A stretch of DNA of 64,000 nucleotides, taken from Sporosarcina highlanderae (GTDB lineage: Bacteria > Bacillota > Bacilli > Bacillales_A > Planococcaceae). The position numbers and the translations under genes are program-made. Location of the stretch: the NCBI RefSeq assembly GCF_030433715.1, contig NZ_JAROCC010000004.1, positions 62,001 through 126,000 on the forward strand. The letters are read 5' to 3'. The notes beneath the pieces were generated by a model. That model was not told the origin of the DNA. It searched no databases and saw nothing but the letters and a program-made list of their open reading frames with translations. This document shows positions 10,957 through 21,520 of the stretch, piece after piece. Position 1 is the first letter of the stretch, and each line of letters begins with the position of its first letter.

Positions 10957-11243
10957 ATAAAAAAGCCCCCATCCCTTGTTAACACAAGGGACGAGAGCTA
11001 CTATCAGCTTCCGCGGTTCCACCCAAATTGGCATTTAAAAATGCCCACTCGTATCCGGATAACGGCCGGTTCCGTCCGCACCTACTGAAATGGATCGTTC
11101 AGCACGGAGCCTCGATGGTGTTGTTCACTTTATCCGTCTGTAGGGAAGATTTCAGCCACGTCCGCCCCTCTCTTGTCAGTCCGCAATATAGTTACTTTCC
11201 ATGTCAAAAGCGAAATTTGTTTATTTAACCTATGTTTGAATTA
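10957..11243 (-). promoter_or_regulatory. T-box riboswitch of the hisS-aspS operon
   Basis: Leader RNA that senses uncharged tRNA. The antiterminator/T-box sequence AATTTGGGTGGAACCGCGG is at 11011-11029 (minus strand). The competing terminator has a 16-bp stem (10964-10979 with 10984-10999) and a T-run at its end. In the stem I region the likely specifier codon is CAC (histidine) at 11118-11120, in the context GTGAACAACACC. The 5' end is set from the promoter upstream. No overlapping Asp codon (GAC) is seen at the specifier. Confidence 0.93.
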
Positions 11244-11249
11244 AATCTT

Positions 11250-11278
11250 ATCTTAATCATTCATGAACGAAGTGTCAA
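11250..11278 (-). promoter_or_regulatory. Sigma-A promoter of the hisS-aspS T-box leader
   Basis: Minus strand: perfect TTGACA (11273-11278), 17-base spacer, TAAGAT (11250-11255). Confidence 0.8.
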
Positions 11279-11347
11279 CCTTTTTAATTTCTGTATAGCA
11301 TTTCGCCTAAGAAACTTCTACAATAGATAGAAAGGGAGAGTGATAGT

Positions 11348-12883
11348 TTGTCAAAATTATGCAAAGGGATTCTTGCTTTCATCCTAATTATCGCCATCAC
11401 CTACGATTTTCCTACAATTTCTGCAAAAGGCGAAACAGTCATCATTAATACGAAATCACTAAATGTCCGTACCGGACCAGGTCTGACTTACCCAGTTACC
11501 GCTTCCTTGAAAATGGGCGACAAAGTAGAAATTGTGTCATCTTCAGGAGATTGGCATGAAATTAAAGTCGGATCAAGAACTGGATGGATTGCATCCTGGC
11601 TTGTAGTAGACCAGCGGGCTGTCGGGAGTGCAAAAAGAACTGCTGTTTCAAAAGTGAATGCTTTAAATATCCGGCTTGAACCTTCAACCAGCGCTGCTGT
11701 AATTGGCCAATTGATGGCTGGGGATGCAGTTGAAGTGACTGGACTCAAAGGTGAGTGGGCCTCCATCTCAAAAAACGGAAATAATGGTTGGGTACATACG
11801 GATTACATTACTGAAATTTCACATAGTGAAAGTGGACAAGCAGCAACAATCTCAAAACAACAACCAACAAAGACCGAACAATTCACCGTGTCTGTCGATG
11901 CATTGAATGTCAGGATAGAACCTAACCTATCTTCTAAGAAAATCGGACTAATCAGAAACGGCGAGACTTTTCCCGTCGTTCAAGTTGACGGAAATTGGGT
12001 CAAGATTAAATTAGACAATAAAACTGAAGCATGGGCCTATTCCTTCCACGGTGTAATTGGTCCGAAAAATACTATTGAATCCACTACCTCAAAGGGAAAA
12101 AATGTAACTGTTCTAACAAACGGTACGAATATCAGACAATCAGCTACCACCTCATCCAACATTGTCAAAAGAGCGAATGCTGGAGAAGTCTTAACTGTAG
12201 TTGAGGAAGCTAACGACTGGTATAAGGTGGCGTTAAATTCAGGAGAAACAGCATTTATCGCTAAATGGGTCGTCTCTTCCGGTGAAGTCACTAAAGCGGA
12301 TTTACAGAGTAATGGTGGCAAATCCAACCGTACAGCAGGCACATTAAAAGGTTTAACAATTGTAGTAGATGCTGGTCATGGGGGCAATGACCATGGAACA
12401 ACAGGATTGCATGGTACTGACGAGAAACTTCTAACATTACTGACCGCCCAGTCTTTAGCTGCAAAGTTAAAAGCCGCCGGTGCCAATGTCATACTTACAC
12501 GTGATTCCGATACGTACATTTCATTGCGTAAACGTGTTTCCATCAATATGCAGGCAAGTGCGGATGCGTTTATAAGCATCCATTATGATGCAAATCCTGA
12601 CACATCGATTACAGGATTCACGACCTATTACACGAACAGCAACCAAAAAGCTCTTGCGGCAGCCGTAAACAGTGGATTGGAATCATCCATCAATCTACGA
12701 AATCGCGGAGTGCAATCTGCCAATTATTTGGTCTTACGTGAGAATAAGAAGAATTCAATTCTTGTAGAATTAGGTTTCCTATCCAATCCTTCGGAAGAAC
12801 GGATTCTTACTACGGAGAAATTCCGCGAGCAAGCAACACACGGTATTTATCAAGGGCTAATTAAATATTTCGATAAAAACTAA
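11348..12883 (+). CDS. N-acetylmuramoyl-L-alanine amidase with four SH3b domains (YrvJ-like)
   Basis: Exported peptidoglycan hydrolase cleaving the amide between MurNAc and L-Ala. N-terminal signal peptide (residues 1-26, hydrophobic core ILAFILIIAIT). Four bacterial SH3 repeats follow, each with an NVRTGP / NIRLEP / NVRIEP / NIRQSA motif, at about 30-88, 97-153, 170-232 and 250-312. The C-terminal Amidase_3 zinc domain (about 333-510) shows VDAGHGGNDHG, the histidine of SIHYDAN and the glutamate of ILVELGFLSNP. Start TTG at 11348, with GGGAGAG upstream. Position between hisS and dtd matches yrvJ. Physiological role (separation, turnover) is not shown by the sequence. Confidence 0.93.
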   Translation: MSKLCKGILAFILIIAITYDFPTISAKGETVIINTKSLNVRTGPGLTYPVTASLKMGDKVEIVSSSGDWHEIKVGSRTGWIASWLVVDQRAVGSAKRTAVSKVNALNIRLEPSTSAAVIGQLMAGDAVEVTGLKGEWASISKNGNNGWVHTDYITEISHSESGQAATISKQQPTKTEQFTVSVDALNVRIEPNLSSKKIGLIRNGETFPVVQVDGNWVKIKLDNKTEAWAYSFHGVIGPKNTIESTTSKGKNVTVLTNGTNIRQSATTSSNIVKRANAGEVLTVVEEANDWYKVALNSGETAFIAKWVVSSGEVTKADLQSNGGKSNRTAGTLKGLTIVVDAGHGGNDHGTTGLHGTDEKLLTLLTAQSLAAKLKAAGANVILTRDSDTYISLRKRVSINMQASADAFISIHYDANPDTSITGFTTYYTNSNQKALAAAVNSGLESSINLRNRGVQSANYLVLRENKKNSILVELGFLSNPSEERILTTEKFREQATHGIYQGLIKYFDKN

Positions 12884-12891
12884 TGAAAAAT

Positions 12892-12926
12892 AAAACCGCA
12901 ACCCCACGAAAGGAGTTGCGGTTTTT
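12892..12926. terminator. Bidirectional terminator between the amidase gene and dtd
   Basis: AAACCGCAAC (12893-12902) pairs with GTTGCGGTTT (12914-12923); A-run on one side and T-run on the other allow termination of both convergent genes. Confidence 0.88.
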
Positions 12927-13366
12927 CATTTGGATTCAACAATAATTGTAACAGGCCCATCATTGACTAATTCTACGTCCATCATGGCACCGAAAATACC
13001 AGTCTCGACGATCAATCCCTGCTCACGCAAACAAGCGTTAAAATAGTTCCATAACGGCTCCGCATGTTCGGGTCTGGCAGCCTCGATGAAACTCGGTCGC
13101 CGGCCTTTTCTTACATCTCCATACAATGTAAATTGGGATACTGAAAGGATAGCCCCTTCCACGTCATCGATGGCCCGATTCATCTTTCCATCATCATCTT
13201 CCCATAATCGAAGGCCTGCAATTTTCTTAGCTACATACTCAGCGTCTTGTTTGGTATCTTCATGTGCGATGCCCACAAGAAGGACATACCCCTTATCAAT
13301 CGCACCTGTCACTTCGCCGGCAACTGTTACGGATGCCTTACCAGATCTTTGTAAGATGACCCTCAT
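12926..13366 (-). CDS. dtd: D-aminoacyl-tRNA deacylase Dtd
   Basis: Removes D-amino acids mischarged on tRNA (D-Tyr and others). Begins [13 protein letters not shown]; the two active-site signatures SQFTLYGD and NDGPVTI are both present. From the ATG at 13366 (AGGTAGG 8 bases upstream) it is 146 residues, the family size; an in-frame GTG at 13375 is less likely. It directly follows relA, 18 bp downstream, as in other Bacillales. Confidence 0.96.
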   Translation of the reverse strand: MRVILQRSGKASVTVAGEVTGAIDKGYVLLVGIAHEDTKQDAEYVAKKIAGLRLWEDDDGKMNRAIDDVEGAILSVSQFTLYGDVRKGRRPSFIEAARPEHAEPLWNYFNACLREQGLIVETGIFGAMMDVELVNDGPVTIIVESK

Positions 13367-13383
13367 GAAAAACACCTACCTAT

Positions 13384-15579
13384 TTAATGAATTACACGTT
13401 GTACCGAATAGATATCACGTATTTGTTTAATACGATCTACAATACGGTGTAGATGAGATACATCCGTTATTTTTATCGTCATATTGATTTTCGCGATTTT
13501 TTCCTTATCTGCTTTCCCGCTGACTGCGACCATAGGTGTTTTCGTCTCGGCTACGACCATCATCACTTCATTGAGAAGCCCTTGTCGATCGAATGCAGAA
13601 ATCTCAATATCCACTTGGAAATCTTTCCTTTGTGCATTGGAGTCAACCGCCCATTCGACATCAATTAGCCTGTCAGATTCCTCTTCAGTAAAGATGTTCG
13701 GACAATCGGATCTATGAACGGATACTCCGCGACCTTTTGTGATAAAGCCAACAATATCGTCACCAGGGATTGGGTTGCAACATCTTGAAAGGCGGATTAG
13801 CAGATTCTCAAGCCCTCTAACGATAACGCCCGACTCAGTTGTCCGGACTTGTTGAGGGGCCTTCATATCTGAAACGATTTTGTCAATCGCGTCTTGTTGA
13901 TCACGTTCCCTACGAATCTTTTCAGCAAGCCTATTGACAACCTGTTGTGCTGTGATTCCATTTGATCCAATTGCGGCATACATGTCCTCTTCAGAAGTGA
14001 AGCTGAATTTGTCGATAGTGCGCTGAATATTTTCAGGCGTCAGCACTGCTTTCGGGTCAAATTCCTGTAGCTTCACTTCTTTTTCGACCATTTCCGTGCC
14101 TCTTATAATATTCTCTTCTCTTAATTGCTTTTTGAAATATTGGCGGATTTTATTTCTTGCTTGGGAAGTATTCGCGATTTTCAACCAGTCACGACTTGGC
14201 CCGAATGATTGCTTAGATGTAAGAATTTCGACAATATCTCCTGTGAATAATTCGGTATCCAACGGAACCATTTTCCCATTCACTTTTGCACCTATGGTTC
14301 TATTTCCAACCTCGGAATGGACCCGATATGCAAAGTCGATTGGTACGGAGCCTTGCGGTATTTCTATTACATCCCCATTCGGTGTAAATACGTACACCAT
14401 GTCCGAAAAAAGATCGAACTTCAATGATTCCATGAACTCCTCTGCATTGGAGGATTCGTTTTGAAATTCAAGAATTTCCCTGAACCATTTTAACTTCGAA
14501 TCAATATTTCCCGGCTTTTCAGAAACTGATTTTCCTTCTTTATATGCCCAGTGTGCAGCAACCCCGTATTCTGCAATCCTATGCATTTCCGCGGTACGAA
14601 TTTGCACTTCAAGTGGATCGCCCGCAGGACCCACAACAGTTGTGTGGATGGATTGATAAAGATTTTGCTTCGGCATTGCTATATAATCCTTAAACCTTCC
14701 TGGCATAGGCTTCCATAAAGTATGGATGATACCGAGGACTGCATAACAATCTTTTATGCTATTGACAATAATTCGGACTGCAAGAAGGTCATATATTTCA
14801 TTGAACTCCTTTTGCTGAAGCACCATTTTCCTGTAGATGGAATACAAATGTTTTGGTCTTCCACTTATTTCGGCTTCAATATCCATATCACTTATTTCAT
14901 CGCGAATTAAATCCATTACGTTCAATAAATAATTTTCACGTTCATCGCGCTTTTTCTTCATCATGTTAACAATCCGATAATACTGCTGAGGATTTAAATA
15001 ACGGAGTGCAGTGTCTTCCAACTCCCACTTTATCGTCGAGATTCCAAGACGATGCGCAAGTGGGGCAAAAATATCCAATGTCTCTGCCGCTACCCTGCGT
15101 TGCTTTTCTTCCGGCACATGCTTTAGTGTGCGCATATTATGAAGACGATCCGCAAGCTTTATGAGAATGACTCTGATGTCCCTCGCCATTGCAACGAACA
15201 TTTTACGGTGGTTCTCTGCCTGTTTCTCCTCATTCGACTTGAATTTCAGTCTTTCTAATTTTGTAACACCATCAACTAACATTGCAACTTCTTCTCCATA
15301 GTCGCGTATTATATCTTCCCTGCTGACGTCTGTATCTTCTACGACATCATGAAGGAAGCCCGCGGCAACAGTGGATGGGTCCATCTGTAATTCTGCTAAA
15401 ATGCCAGCCACTTGGATGGGATGCAGAATATATGGCTCTCCAGAACTCCGAAACTGCCCCTCGTGAGCAGCCTTCGCCCCCTCATACGCCCTTTTGACGA
15501 ACGCGACATGCTGCTCATTCATATAGGAAGCAATCAGTTCAAAAATTTCATCTGTCGTCATGTCACGGTTTTTCGCCAT
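13384..15579 (-). CDS. relA: Bifunctional (p)ppGpp synthetase/hydrolase (Rel)
   Basis: Stringent-response enzyme. HD hydrolase domain with FLHDVVEDTD (HD at 77-78, ED at 81-82); synthetase domain with RFKDYIAMPKQNLYQSIHTT (about 295-314); TGS domain about 390-450 (YVFTPNGDVIEIPQGS); zinc-finger region with RCCNPIPGDD; C-terminal ACT domain (about 655-730). The RFKD motif is the RxKD form of bifunctional Rel rather than the ExDD of RelA-only enzymes. Start ATG 15579 has AAAGGAG at 7 bases and gives 731 residues; longer in-frame forms would run into the promoter. Confidence 0.97.
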   Translation of the reverse strand: MAKNRDMTTDEIFELIASYMNEQHVAFVKRAYEGAKAAHEGQFRSSGEPYILHPIQVAGILAELQMDPSTVAAGFLHDVVEDTDVSREDIIRDYGEEVAMLVDGVTKLERLKFKSNEEKQAENHRKMFVAMARDIRVILIKLADRLHNMRTLKHVPEEKQRRVAAETLDIFAPLAHRLGISTIKWELEDTALRYLNPQQYYRIVNMMKKKRDERENYLLNVMDLIRDEISDMDIEAEISGRPKHLYSIYRKMVLQQKEFNEIYDLLAVRIIVNSIKDCYAVLGIIHTLWKPMPGRFKDYIAMPKQNLYQSIHTTVVGPAGDPLEVQIRTAEMHRIAEYGVAAHWAYKEGKSVSEKPGNIDSKLKWFREILEFQNESSNAEEFMESLKFDLFSDMVYVFTPNGDVIEIPQGSVPIDFAYRVHSEVGNRTIGAKVNGKMVPLDTELFTGDIVEILTSKQSFGPSRDWLKIANTSQARNKIRQYFKKQLREENIIRGTEMVEKEVKLQEFDPKAVLTPENIQRTIDKFSFTSEEDMYAAIGSNGITAQQVVNRLAEKIRRERDQQDAIDKIVSDMKAPQQVRTTESGVIVRGLENLLIRLSRCCNPIPGDDIVGFITKGRGVSVHRSDCPNIFTEEESDRLIDVEWAVDSNAQRKDFQVDIEISAFDRQGLLNEVMMVVAETKTPMVAVSGKADKEKIAKINMTIKITDVSHLHRIVDRIKQIRDIYSVQRVIH

Positions 15580-15628
15580 TTTACTACTCCTTTCGACCAT
15601 TTCCGCAAAAAAAATTAAACATATTTCT

Positions 15629-15658
15629 ATTGTATGTATAAATGGCTCATAATGTAAA
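15629..15658 (-). promoter_or_regulatory. Sigma-A promoter of relA
   Basis: Minus strand TTTACA (15653-15658), 18-base spacer, TACAAT (15629-15634), 50 bases before the relA start. Confidence 0.6.
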
Positions 15659-15669
15659 GCCCCGAGAAC

Positions 15670-15702
15670 AAAAAAAGATCCTCCGCAATTATACGAAAGA
15701 CC
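15670..15702 (-). terminator. Terminator after apt
   Basis: Minus strand stem GGTCTTTCG / CGGAGGATC (with G-T pairs) followed by seven T. Together with the promoter just downstream it separates relA-dtd from recJ-apt. Confidence 0.7.
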
Positions 15703-15716
15703 CAATTACCTAATTA

Positions 15717-16229
15717 TTAGTACGACATTAACGCTCGTACTTCATAACCTTTTAACTTTTCTCGACCGTTCAAATAGGAAAGTTCTATCAAAAACGCACA
15801 ACCAGCAACAACTCCGCCTAACTTTTCAACAAGTTCAACTGTCGCACCAACCGTTCCACCAGTCGCAAGGAGATCATCTACTATTAAAACCCGTTGTCCA
15901 GGTTTAATGGCATCTGAATGAATTGTCAACTTATCTTTCCCATACTCAAGATCATATTCCACAGCAATCGTTTCACGAGGCAACTTCCCCGGTTTACGGA
16001 CTGGAGCAAATCCTACTTCAAGCGCATAGGCAACAGGACATCCAATGATGAACCCCCTTGCTTCCGGTCCTACGATAATATCTGTGCCGACTTCTTTTGC
16101 AAATTCAACAATTTTGTCGGTAGCATATTTATAAGCTTCGCCATTATCCATAATTGTTGTTATATCCTTAAAACTAATACCCTCTTTAGGATAATCTGGC
16201 ACGATTGTTACAAAACTCTTTAAATCCAT
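15717..16229 (-). CDS. apt: Adenine phosphoribosyltransferase
   Basis: Purine salvage: adenine plus PRPP to AMP. The PRPP-binding loop [16 protein letters not shown] is at residues 113-128 and the upstream loop VGPEARGF at 53-60. Length 170 fits. Its ATG lies inside the last codons of recJ (10-bp overlap), with AGGAGGAACAATT as ribosome site, so the two are translationally linked, as in B. subtilis. Confidence 0.97.
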   Translation of the reverse strand: MDLKSFVTIVPDYPKEGISFKDITTIMDNGEAYKYATDKIVEFAKEVGTDIIVGPEARGFIIGCPVAYALEVGFAPVRKPGKLPRETIAVEYDLEYGKDKLTIHSDAIKPGQRVLIVDDLLATGGTVGATVELVEKLGGVVAGCAFLIELSYLNGREKLKGYEVRALMSY

Positions 16230-18568
16230 AATTGTTCCTCCTTGTCGACTGTTTCTTTACAAATCTCATCAAACCAACTTTTCAATTCCATATATGGTGC
16301 ATAAACAAGCTTATTTTCGAGTTCAATTTGTCTTTCCCTCTTTTGATAGGTAGGAGCTTCAGAAAGATTCTTCTTTACAGCATCCTCCCTAACGGTAGCA
16401 AGTCCATTCTCTATCTTAACAAATCCAAGCTCCGAAAACACCATTGTCATAAAATAAATTGTGTCAACCTTCCACCCTTTATGTTTAGATAATTCTTGGA
16501 CCTGCTTTCGCAGATCAAAGGAACCTCGTTTTTTAAGAAAACTATAATACCAACCAAACTGTTCTCGAGTTGGAATCCCTTCAAAGTAGACCGATTCACT
16601 CACATGAAAATGGGCATATATCCGTTTAGGATTCGTATTGACGATTAACTCTTTTAACTGATCAGGAGTTTCAGGTATGTCCAAAAGAATCACATGGTCC
16701 GTTTCCATCAATTCGACTTGTCCAAATTGATGAATCTGGACATTGTTCAGCAAAGATTGAAAATGATCAACTGAAGATTCCTGAAAAGCAATGAAGAGAT
16801 TATTTTTTTGAGGGATGATTGAAATCCACCTATTCGGTTCTCTAATCCCACGCAAATCAAATAATTGCCGTTCATCGGACTGTAAATCCGATAATAACAG
16901 TTGTGGTTTTTTTCGTCCATTCCACTCGTTCACTTGCAAGTCACCTGTAACGGATAATTTGACTCCCGGACTCATTTCATCTGCAATGGATCCATTCCCG
17001 AAACCGATTATATCTATACTGTTAGTCCCATCTGACAGTTCAAGTTTTAAATGATTTTTAGCAGAACCAATCTTTCGGATGTTCAGTGCAGAAAGATTCT
17101 CGATAAGGAAAACGGGCTTTTCAAAGGACACTCCAAAAGGTCGGAGCAGTTCCAATTTCTCTAACACATCAACCTCAATTTCACCTATTTCGAGTGGTAC
17201 ATCGACCTTCAATCGAGGTGTTAGTAAATCATCCGTCATACCCAATTTCCCTTGTTCATTCAAACGATCTCTTAATGAATTAATATCTTCAATTGATAGT
17301 GACATTCCGGCTGCCATTTCATGGCCTCCAAAATGCGGCAGTAAATCAGCGTTTTTCGACAGTTCCTTGAACAAATCAAAGCCTTGGATACTACGTCCAG
17401 ATCCTTTTGCAATTCCTGATTCTTTGTCGATAGATAGCACAATTGAAGGTCGATAATACTTTTCAGTCAATCGAGACGCAACGATACCGACTACCCCTTG
17501 GTTCCATCCTTCCCCCGCAATGACGATAACATACGGCAGCATATCCCCGTACATTTCAACAAGCGCCCGATCTGCCTCATCTGCAATTTCAGTGACAAGC
17601 GCTTGCCTTTCTTTATTCAATGCATCTAATTGCTCCGCAATGGACATCGCTTCCATTTGATCAGTTGTCTTTAGTAGATGTACCGCCGAATCGGCACTGC
17701 CTAAACGTCCTGGAGCATTTAATCTGGGGCCGATCATAAAGCCCAATGATTCCTCATTTAAGGTAGATTGCTCAGTAGCGCTGATTTTCGCAAGCGCCTG
17801 GATGGCAGGTCTTTTTGACATACGCATCCGCCTTATCCCTTCCTTGACGATGAACCTGTTTTCATCTTTCAACGGAACTAAATCGGCAACGGTGCCGATT
17901 GCAGCTATCTCATACAACTCTTCAGGTACGTCCTCTAACAATGCACATGCTAACTTAAACGCAACACCGACGCCAGCCAACTCTCCGAAAGGATAATTCC
18001 CTTTAGGATGCCGCGGGTGGATAATCGCATCTGCAATCGGCAGTTCCTCACCGATTTCGTGGTGATCCGTAACGATGATATCCATTCCTACGGATTTCGC
18101 GTACGCTATTGCCTCATGTCCCGAGATACCATTATCTACAGTGATGATAAGAGAAGTACCCGCATTATGAATCTCATTAAACAATTCGATATTTGGACCA
18201 TAACCATGTTCGAAACGATTAGGTATTCTAAAGTCGACATTTGCCCCTATTTGCTCAAGAGCGGTCGTCAATACAGTAACACTTGTAATTCCATCGGCAT
18301 CATAATCGCCGTAGACAGTTATTTTTTCATTCGAACCAATAGCCTGCATGATTCGCGTAACCGCTTTTTCCATATCAAAAAGCAGAAAAGGATCATGCAG
18401 GCAACTTGTGTTCATATGTAAAAATGACTGAGCCTGTTCGACATCCGTAATCCCCCTCGACACAAGAATCTTTGCATGGATTGACGGAATGTTTAACTCG
18501 TTCATGAATAAATTTACAATATGTTCATCTGGACGATTAACTGTCCAGGTTTTCATCGATTCAATCAA
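16220..18568 (-). CDS. recJ: Single-stranded-DNA-specific exonuclease RecJ
   Basis: 5'-3' ssDNA exonuclease for recombinational and mismatch repair. DHH phosphoesterase motifs: [12 protein letters not shown] (residues 85-96) and VTDHHEIG (166-173); the DHHA1 domain carries [13 protein letters not shown]-terminal extension typical of Firmicute RecJ brings it to about 782 residues. Start is uncertain: TTG at 18568 lies only 2 bases after GAGGAG, while ATG at 18556 is 14 bases after it; the difference is four residues. Confidence 0.95.
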   Translation of the reverse strand: MIESMKTWTVNRPDEHIVNLFMNELNIPSIHAKILVSRGITDVEQAQSFLHMNTSCLHDPFLLFDMEKAVTRIMQAIGSNEKITVYGDYDADGITSVTVLTTALEQIGANVDFRIPNRFEHGYGPNIELFNEIHNAGTSLIITVDNGISGHEAIAYAKSVGMDIIVTDHHEIGEELPIADAIIHPRHPKGNYPFGELAGVGVAFKLACALLEDVPEELYEIAAIGTVADLVPLKDENRFIVKEGIRRMRMSKRPAIQALAKISATEQSTLNEESLGFMIGPRLNAPGRLGSADSAVHLLKTTDQMEAMSIAEQLDALNKERQALVTEIADEADRALVEMYGDMLPYVIVIAGEGWNQGVVGIVASRLTEKYYRPSIVLSIDKESGIAKGSGRSIQGFDLFKELSKNADLLPHFGGHEMAAGMSLSIEDINSLRDRLNEQGKLGMTDDLLTPRLKVDVPLEIGEIEVDVLEKLELLRPFGVSFEKPVFLIENLSALNIRKIGSAKNHLKLELSDGTNSIDIIGFGNGSIADEMSPGVKLSVTGDLQVNEWNGRKKPQLLLSDLQSDERQLFDLRGIREPNRWISIIPQKNNLFIAFQESSVDHFQSLLNNVQIHQFGQVELMETDHVILLDIPETPDQLKELIVNTNPKRIYAHFHVSESVYFEGIPTREQFGWYYSFLKKRGSFDLRKQVQELSKHKGWKVDTIYFMTMVFSELGFVKIENGLATVREDAVKKNLSEAPTYQKRERQIELENKLVYAPYMELKSWFDEICKETVDKEEQLWI

Positions 18569-18664
18569 AGCTCCTCACTTCCTTTACTGTTCATTATAAA
18601 GGATATAAGAGGCCATATAAAGGAATTATCCCGAATTAATAATTCGCTAATTCTTTTCCAAATT

Positions 18665-18693
18665 AAAAAAGCACCCACTTAACAGATGGATGC
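18665..18693 (-). terminator. Terminator after the LapA-domain gene
   Basis: Minus strand stem GCATCCA / TGGGTGC followed by TTTTTT, a few bases after the stop codon. Confidence 0.75.
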
Positions 18694-18697
18694 AAGA

Positions 18698-19036
18698 TTA
18701 CTGCTTTTCGTCAAGCTCACCATTTTCAACTTCGTGACCAACAAGTTGTTGCAAAGCAGCTATTTCATTTTGTTGTGTAGCAATCAAAATCTCCTTCGCT
18801 GTCATTTCCTTTTTCAACTCATTGATTTGACGATTTGCTGTAATCGACCTGAACATCGCAATGAATCCACTTATGGCTGCACCAAGAAGCGCAGTGAATA
18901 AAATGACAAGAATGAGTGGCAGATTTGCTTCTCCAAATAGATAATTCACTCGTACCGATTCTACGTTGAGTATAGCAAATAAAGCAATGATAATTGCAAA
19001 AAGAAGACTTACTATTAATGACCACTGCATCTTCAT
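18698..19036 (-). CDS. LapA-domain (DUF1049) membrane protein
   Basis: Small protein of 112 residues with two membrane helices (about 4-22 SLIVSLLFAIIIALFAIL and 37-62), spaced by a short loop VESVRVNYLFG that is the signature of the LapA/YrvD family, then a cytoplasmic coiled coil (about 68-105, NELKKEMTAKEILIATQQNE). Family members in Gram-negatives take part in envelope lipid assembly; in Bacillales the role is unknown. B. subtilis has yrvD in the same place, between recJ and secDF. Confidence 0.85.
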   Translation of the reverse strand: MKMQWSLIVSLLFAIIIALFAILNVESVRVNYLFGEANLPLILVILFTALLGAAISGFIAMFRSITANRQINELKKEMTAKEILIATQQNEIAALQQLVGHEVENGELDEKQ

Positions 19037-19067
19037 ATCTCACCACTCACCTTCACGCAAAATAAAA

Positions 19068-19097
19068 AACAGGATATACAAGTATGTATACCCTGTT
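19068..19097 (-). terminator. Terminator after secDF
   Basis: Minus strand hairpin AACAGGGTATACATAC / GTATATCCTGTT followed by TTTTATTTT. Confidence 0.85.
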
Positions 19098-19115
19098 CCA
19101 TTGAAGTTATAAACA

Positions 19116-21392
19116 TCAAACAACAGGCTCGTCAGAACCCCATTGCTTTTTCTCTTTATCAACTTTTATAGATCCCAATTTTTGCAGTTCCTTTTTCTTC
19201 AAGTCATACCAGATTTGTGCCGAGATGAAAATGGATGAATAGGTTCCTGCAAGTAGACCAATCAACAATGCGATTGAGAATGGGCGGATTGCTTCCGCAC
19301 CAAGTGCAATCAATGCTACTACAACAAAGATGACGGTCAAGACAGTATTCACCGAACGACCCAATGTTTGACGCAATGATTTATTGACAATTTCAGCCAA
19401 CTCATTTGCATCTTTGATTTTGCCGACCTTATGCATGTTCTCCCGGATCCGGTCGAAAGTGACGATGGTATCATTGATGGAATAACCGATAATCGTCAGT
19501 ACTGCGGCTATGAATGTGATATCCACTTCAAGCCTTGTAATACTGAAGACGGCAACCATGAAGAATGCATCATGGATCAGACCGATAATGGATGAAACAC
19601 CCATCCGCCATTCAAATCGGAATGCAACATAGACGACGATACCAAGTGCAGCATAAAGCAATGCATAAAACGCATTTTTCACTAATTCCTTACCTACCGT
19701 ATCGGAAACTGTTGAAATGTTAGGATCTGCGCCATATTGAGCTGCAAGATCCCTTTTGAATTTATTGACGGTTTCTTGTTTGAAATCTTCCTTATAACGT
19801 ACAACACCAATATTGTCCGTATCTCCGGAAATAACAATATCCGTCGCAGGGTGGCCTAATTCTTCAAGCGACTTTGAGATTTCCTCGGTCGTTAACGTTT
19901 TATCCGATAGGATTTCGACACGTGTACCACCCGCAAAGTCGATTCCAAGATTCAACTTGAAGATTCCTAACACAATTATGCCTGTAACAATCAGTGCAAT
20001 TGAAATGGCATAAAATTTCTTACGTGAATGAACAAAATCGAATCGATCGAATTTCGTTGTTAGATCAAGCGTGTCCATACCTTCTTCAATTGCATGGACT
20101 CGTTTTTTCGGAATACCGAAAAGTCCTGTTTTCCCGTCAAGAAGGCCGCTATTAACAAGAAACCCTAACAATAACCGTGATCCCCAAACAGCTGTCAAGA
20201 AGCTGACAAGGATACTGATAATGAGCATTGTAGCAAAACCTTTAACTGAGCTTGTCCCGAAAATGAATAAAACAACGGCTGCAAGCAAGGTTGTAATATT
20301 AGCATCCAAGATAGCGGTAAATGCAGATTTCGCCCCTGTAGTAAAGGCAGATTTCACTGACTTTCCTACCCGAAGTTCTTCTCTAATCCTTTCGTATGTA
20401 AGGATGTTGGCATCGACCGCCATACCGACCCCTAACATCAGGGCTGCAATACCCGGGAGTGTCAGAACACCATTAATGCCTGTGAAGACAACAAGGATCA
20501 GGAAGATATAGATCGATAATGTAACAACTGCAACAAAGCCAGGAATACGGTAATAGATCAGCATGAAGATGAAAATCAAAGAAATACCGATAATTCCTGC
20601 CAAAATCGTTTTATCCAACGCCTGTGCACCGAATTGAGCACCGACAGAAGTGGAGTAGATTTCTTCAAGATGGACTGGAAGGGCACCGGCATTCAAGATG
20701 CCAGCCAATTTCTTTGTTTCTTCAACAGTGAAGCTTCCTGAAATTTCAACGTTTGATGAATTGATTGTTTGTCTAACGGATGGTGCCGAAATGAACTTCT
20801 GCTTTCCAGGTTCTTTTTTAACTTCTTCCTTGAAGGAATCTACACCTTCAACAAAGTCCATCCAGATAACCATAACATTTCCAGGTTCCGGTATTTTGGC
20901 AATTTCCGACGTAACTTTTCCGAACTTGTCTGGATCTTTCATTTCAAGCGTAACAACCGGATTTCCATGTTCCCCGAAGTTAGCCTTTGCTTTACCTTCT
21001 TTCAAGTCAGTTCCATCCAAAAGAAGATTATCATCAACATCGCGGAATGTTAAATTCGCTTGAGTCGATAGAAGCTCACGAGCTTCTTCCTGATCCTCGA
21101 CACCTGCCAATTGAACACGGATCCGGTTATTCGATTCAACTGTGATGACCGGTTCGCTTACACCAAGGACGTCTACCCTATTTCGTAAAGCGCCCGCAGT
21201 ATCCACGACGACAGATTCAGTAATCTGCTGCCCTTCCTTAAGCGGCTGAACTTCATAGAGGACTTCGAATCCTCCTTGTAAATCGAGGCCAAGTCGTACA
21301 TCTTCTATAATTGGTTTGACAGTAGCGCCCACGAGCGACCCGAACAATACAAGTACGAGTAAAAACGCCACTATCCTACTTCTTTTTTTCAT
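19116..21392 (-). CDS. secDF: Fused protein translocase subunit SecDF
   Basis: Proton-driven accessory component of the Sec translocon that helps pull exported proteins across the membrane. SecD and SecF halves are joined in one 758-residue chain, as in Bacillus. SecD half: N-terminal membrane helix, LGLDLQGGFEVLYEV, periplasmic P1 domain, helices around 260-430. SecF half: LNLGIDFAGGTRVEI near 480, then IGYSINDTIVTFDRIREN in the last helical bundle. About 12 membrane segments. It stands alone with its own terminator. Confidence 0.97.
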   Translation of the reverse strand: MKKRSRIVAFLLVLVLFGSLVGATVKPIIEDVRLGLDLQGGFEVLYEVQPLKEGQQITESVVVDTAGALRNRVDVLGVSEPVITVESNNRIRVQLAGVEDQEEARELLSTQANLTFRDVDDNLLLDGTDLKEGKAKANFGEHGNPVVTLEMKDPDKFGKVTSEIAKIPEPGNVMVIWMDFVEGVDSFKEEVKKEPGKQKFISAPSVRQTINSSNVEISGSFTVEETKKLAGILNAGALPVHLEEIYSTSVGAQFGAQALDKTILAGIIGISLIFIFMLIYYRIPGFVAVVTLSIYIFLILVVFTGINGVLTLPGIAALMLGVGMAVDANILTYERIREELRVGKSVKSAFTTGAKSAFTAILDANITTLLAAVVLFIFGTSSVKGFATMLIISILVSFLTAVWGSRLLLGFLVNSGLLDGKTGLFGIPKKRVHAIEEGMDTLDLTTKFDRFDFVHSRKKFYAISIALIVTGIIVLGIFKLNLGIDFAGGTRVEILSDKTLTTEEISKSLEELGHPATDIVISGDTDNIGVVRYKEDFKQETVNKFKRDLAAQYGADPNISTVSDTVGKELVKNAFYALLYAALGIVVYVAFRFEWRMGVSSIIGLIHDAFFMVAVFSITRLEVDITFIAAVLTIIGYSINDTIVTFDRIRENMHKVGKIKDANELAEIVNKSLRQTLGRSVNTVLTVIFVVVALIALGAEAIRPFSIALLIGLLAGTYSSIFISAQIWYDLKKKELQKLGSIKVDKEKKQWGSDEPVV

Positions 21393-21520
21393 AAAATAGT
21401 TCCCCCTCTGTACAGAGCGGTGTATTGATTGCTATGTACAGTTTTTTAAAAATACAATACTCCAATTATGAAACAGAGAAATGCATCTGTCAAATAGCTA
21501 AGTGTCAGTAATGTTACACG

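Noticed and set aside
21421..21480. CTGTACA-type palindrome upstream of secDF as an operator
   Set aside because: The half-sites are widely and unevenly spaced, and no regulator with this pattern is known to me for secDF.
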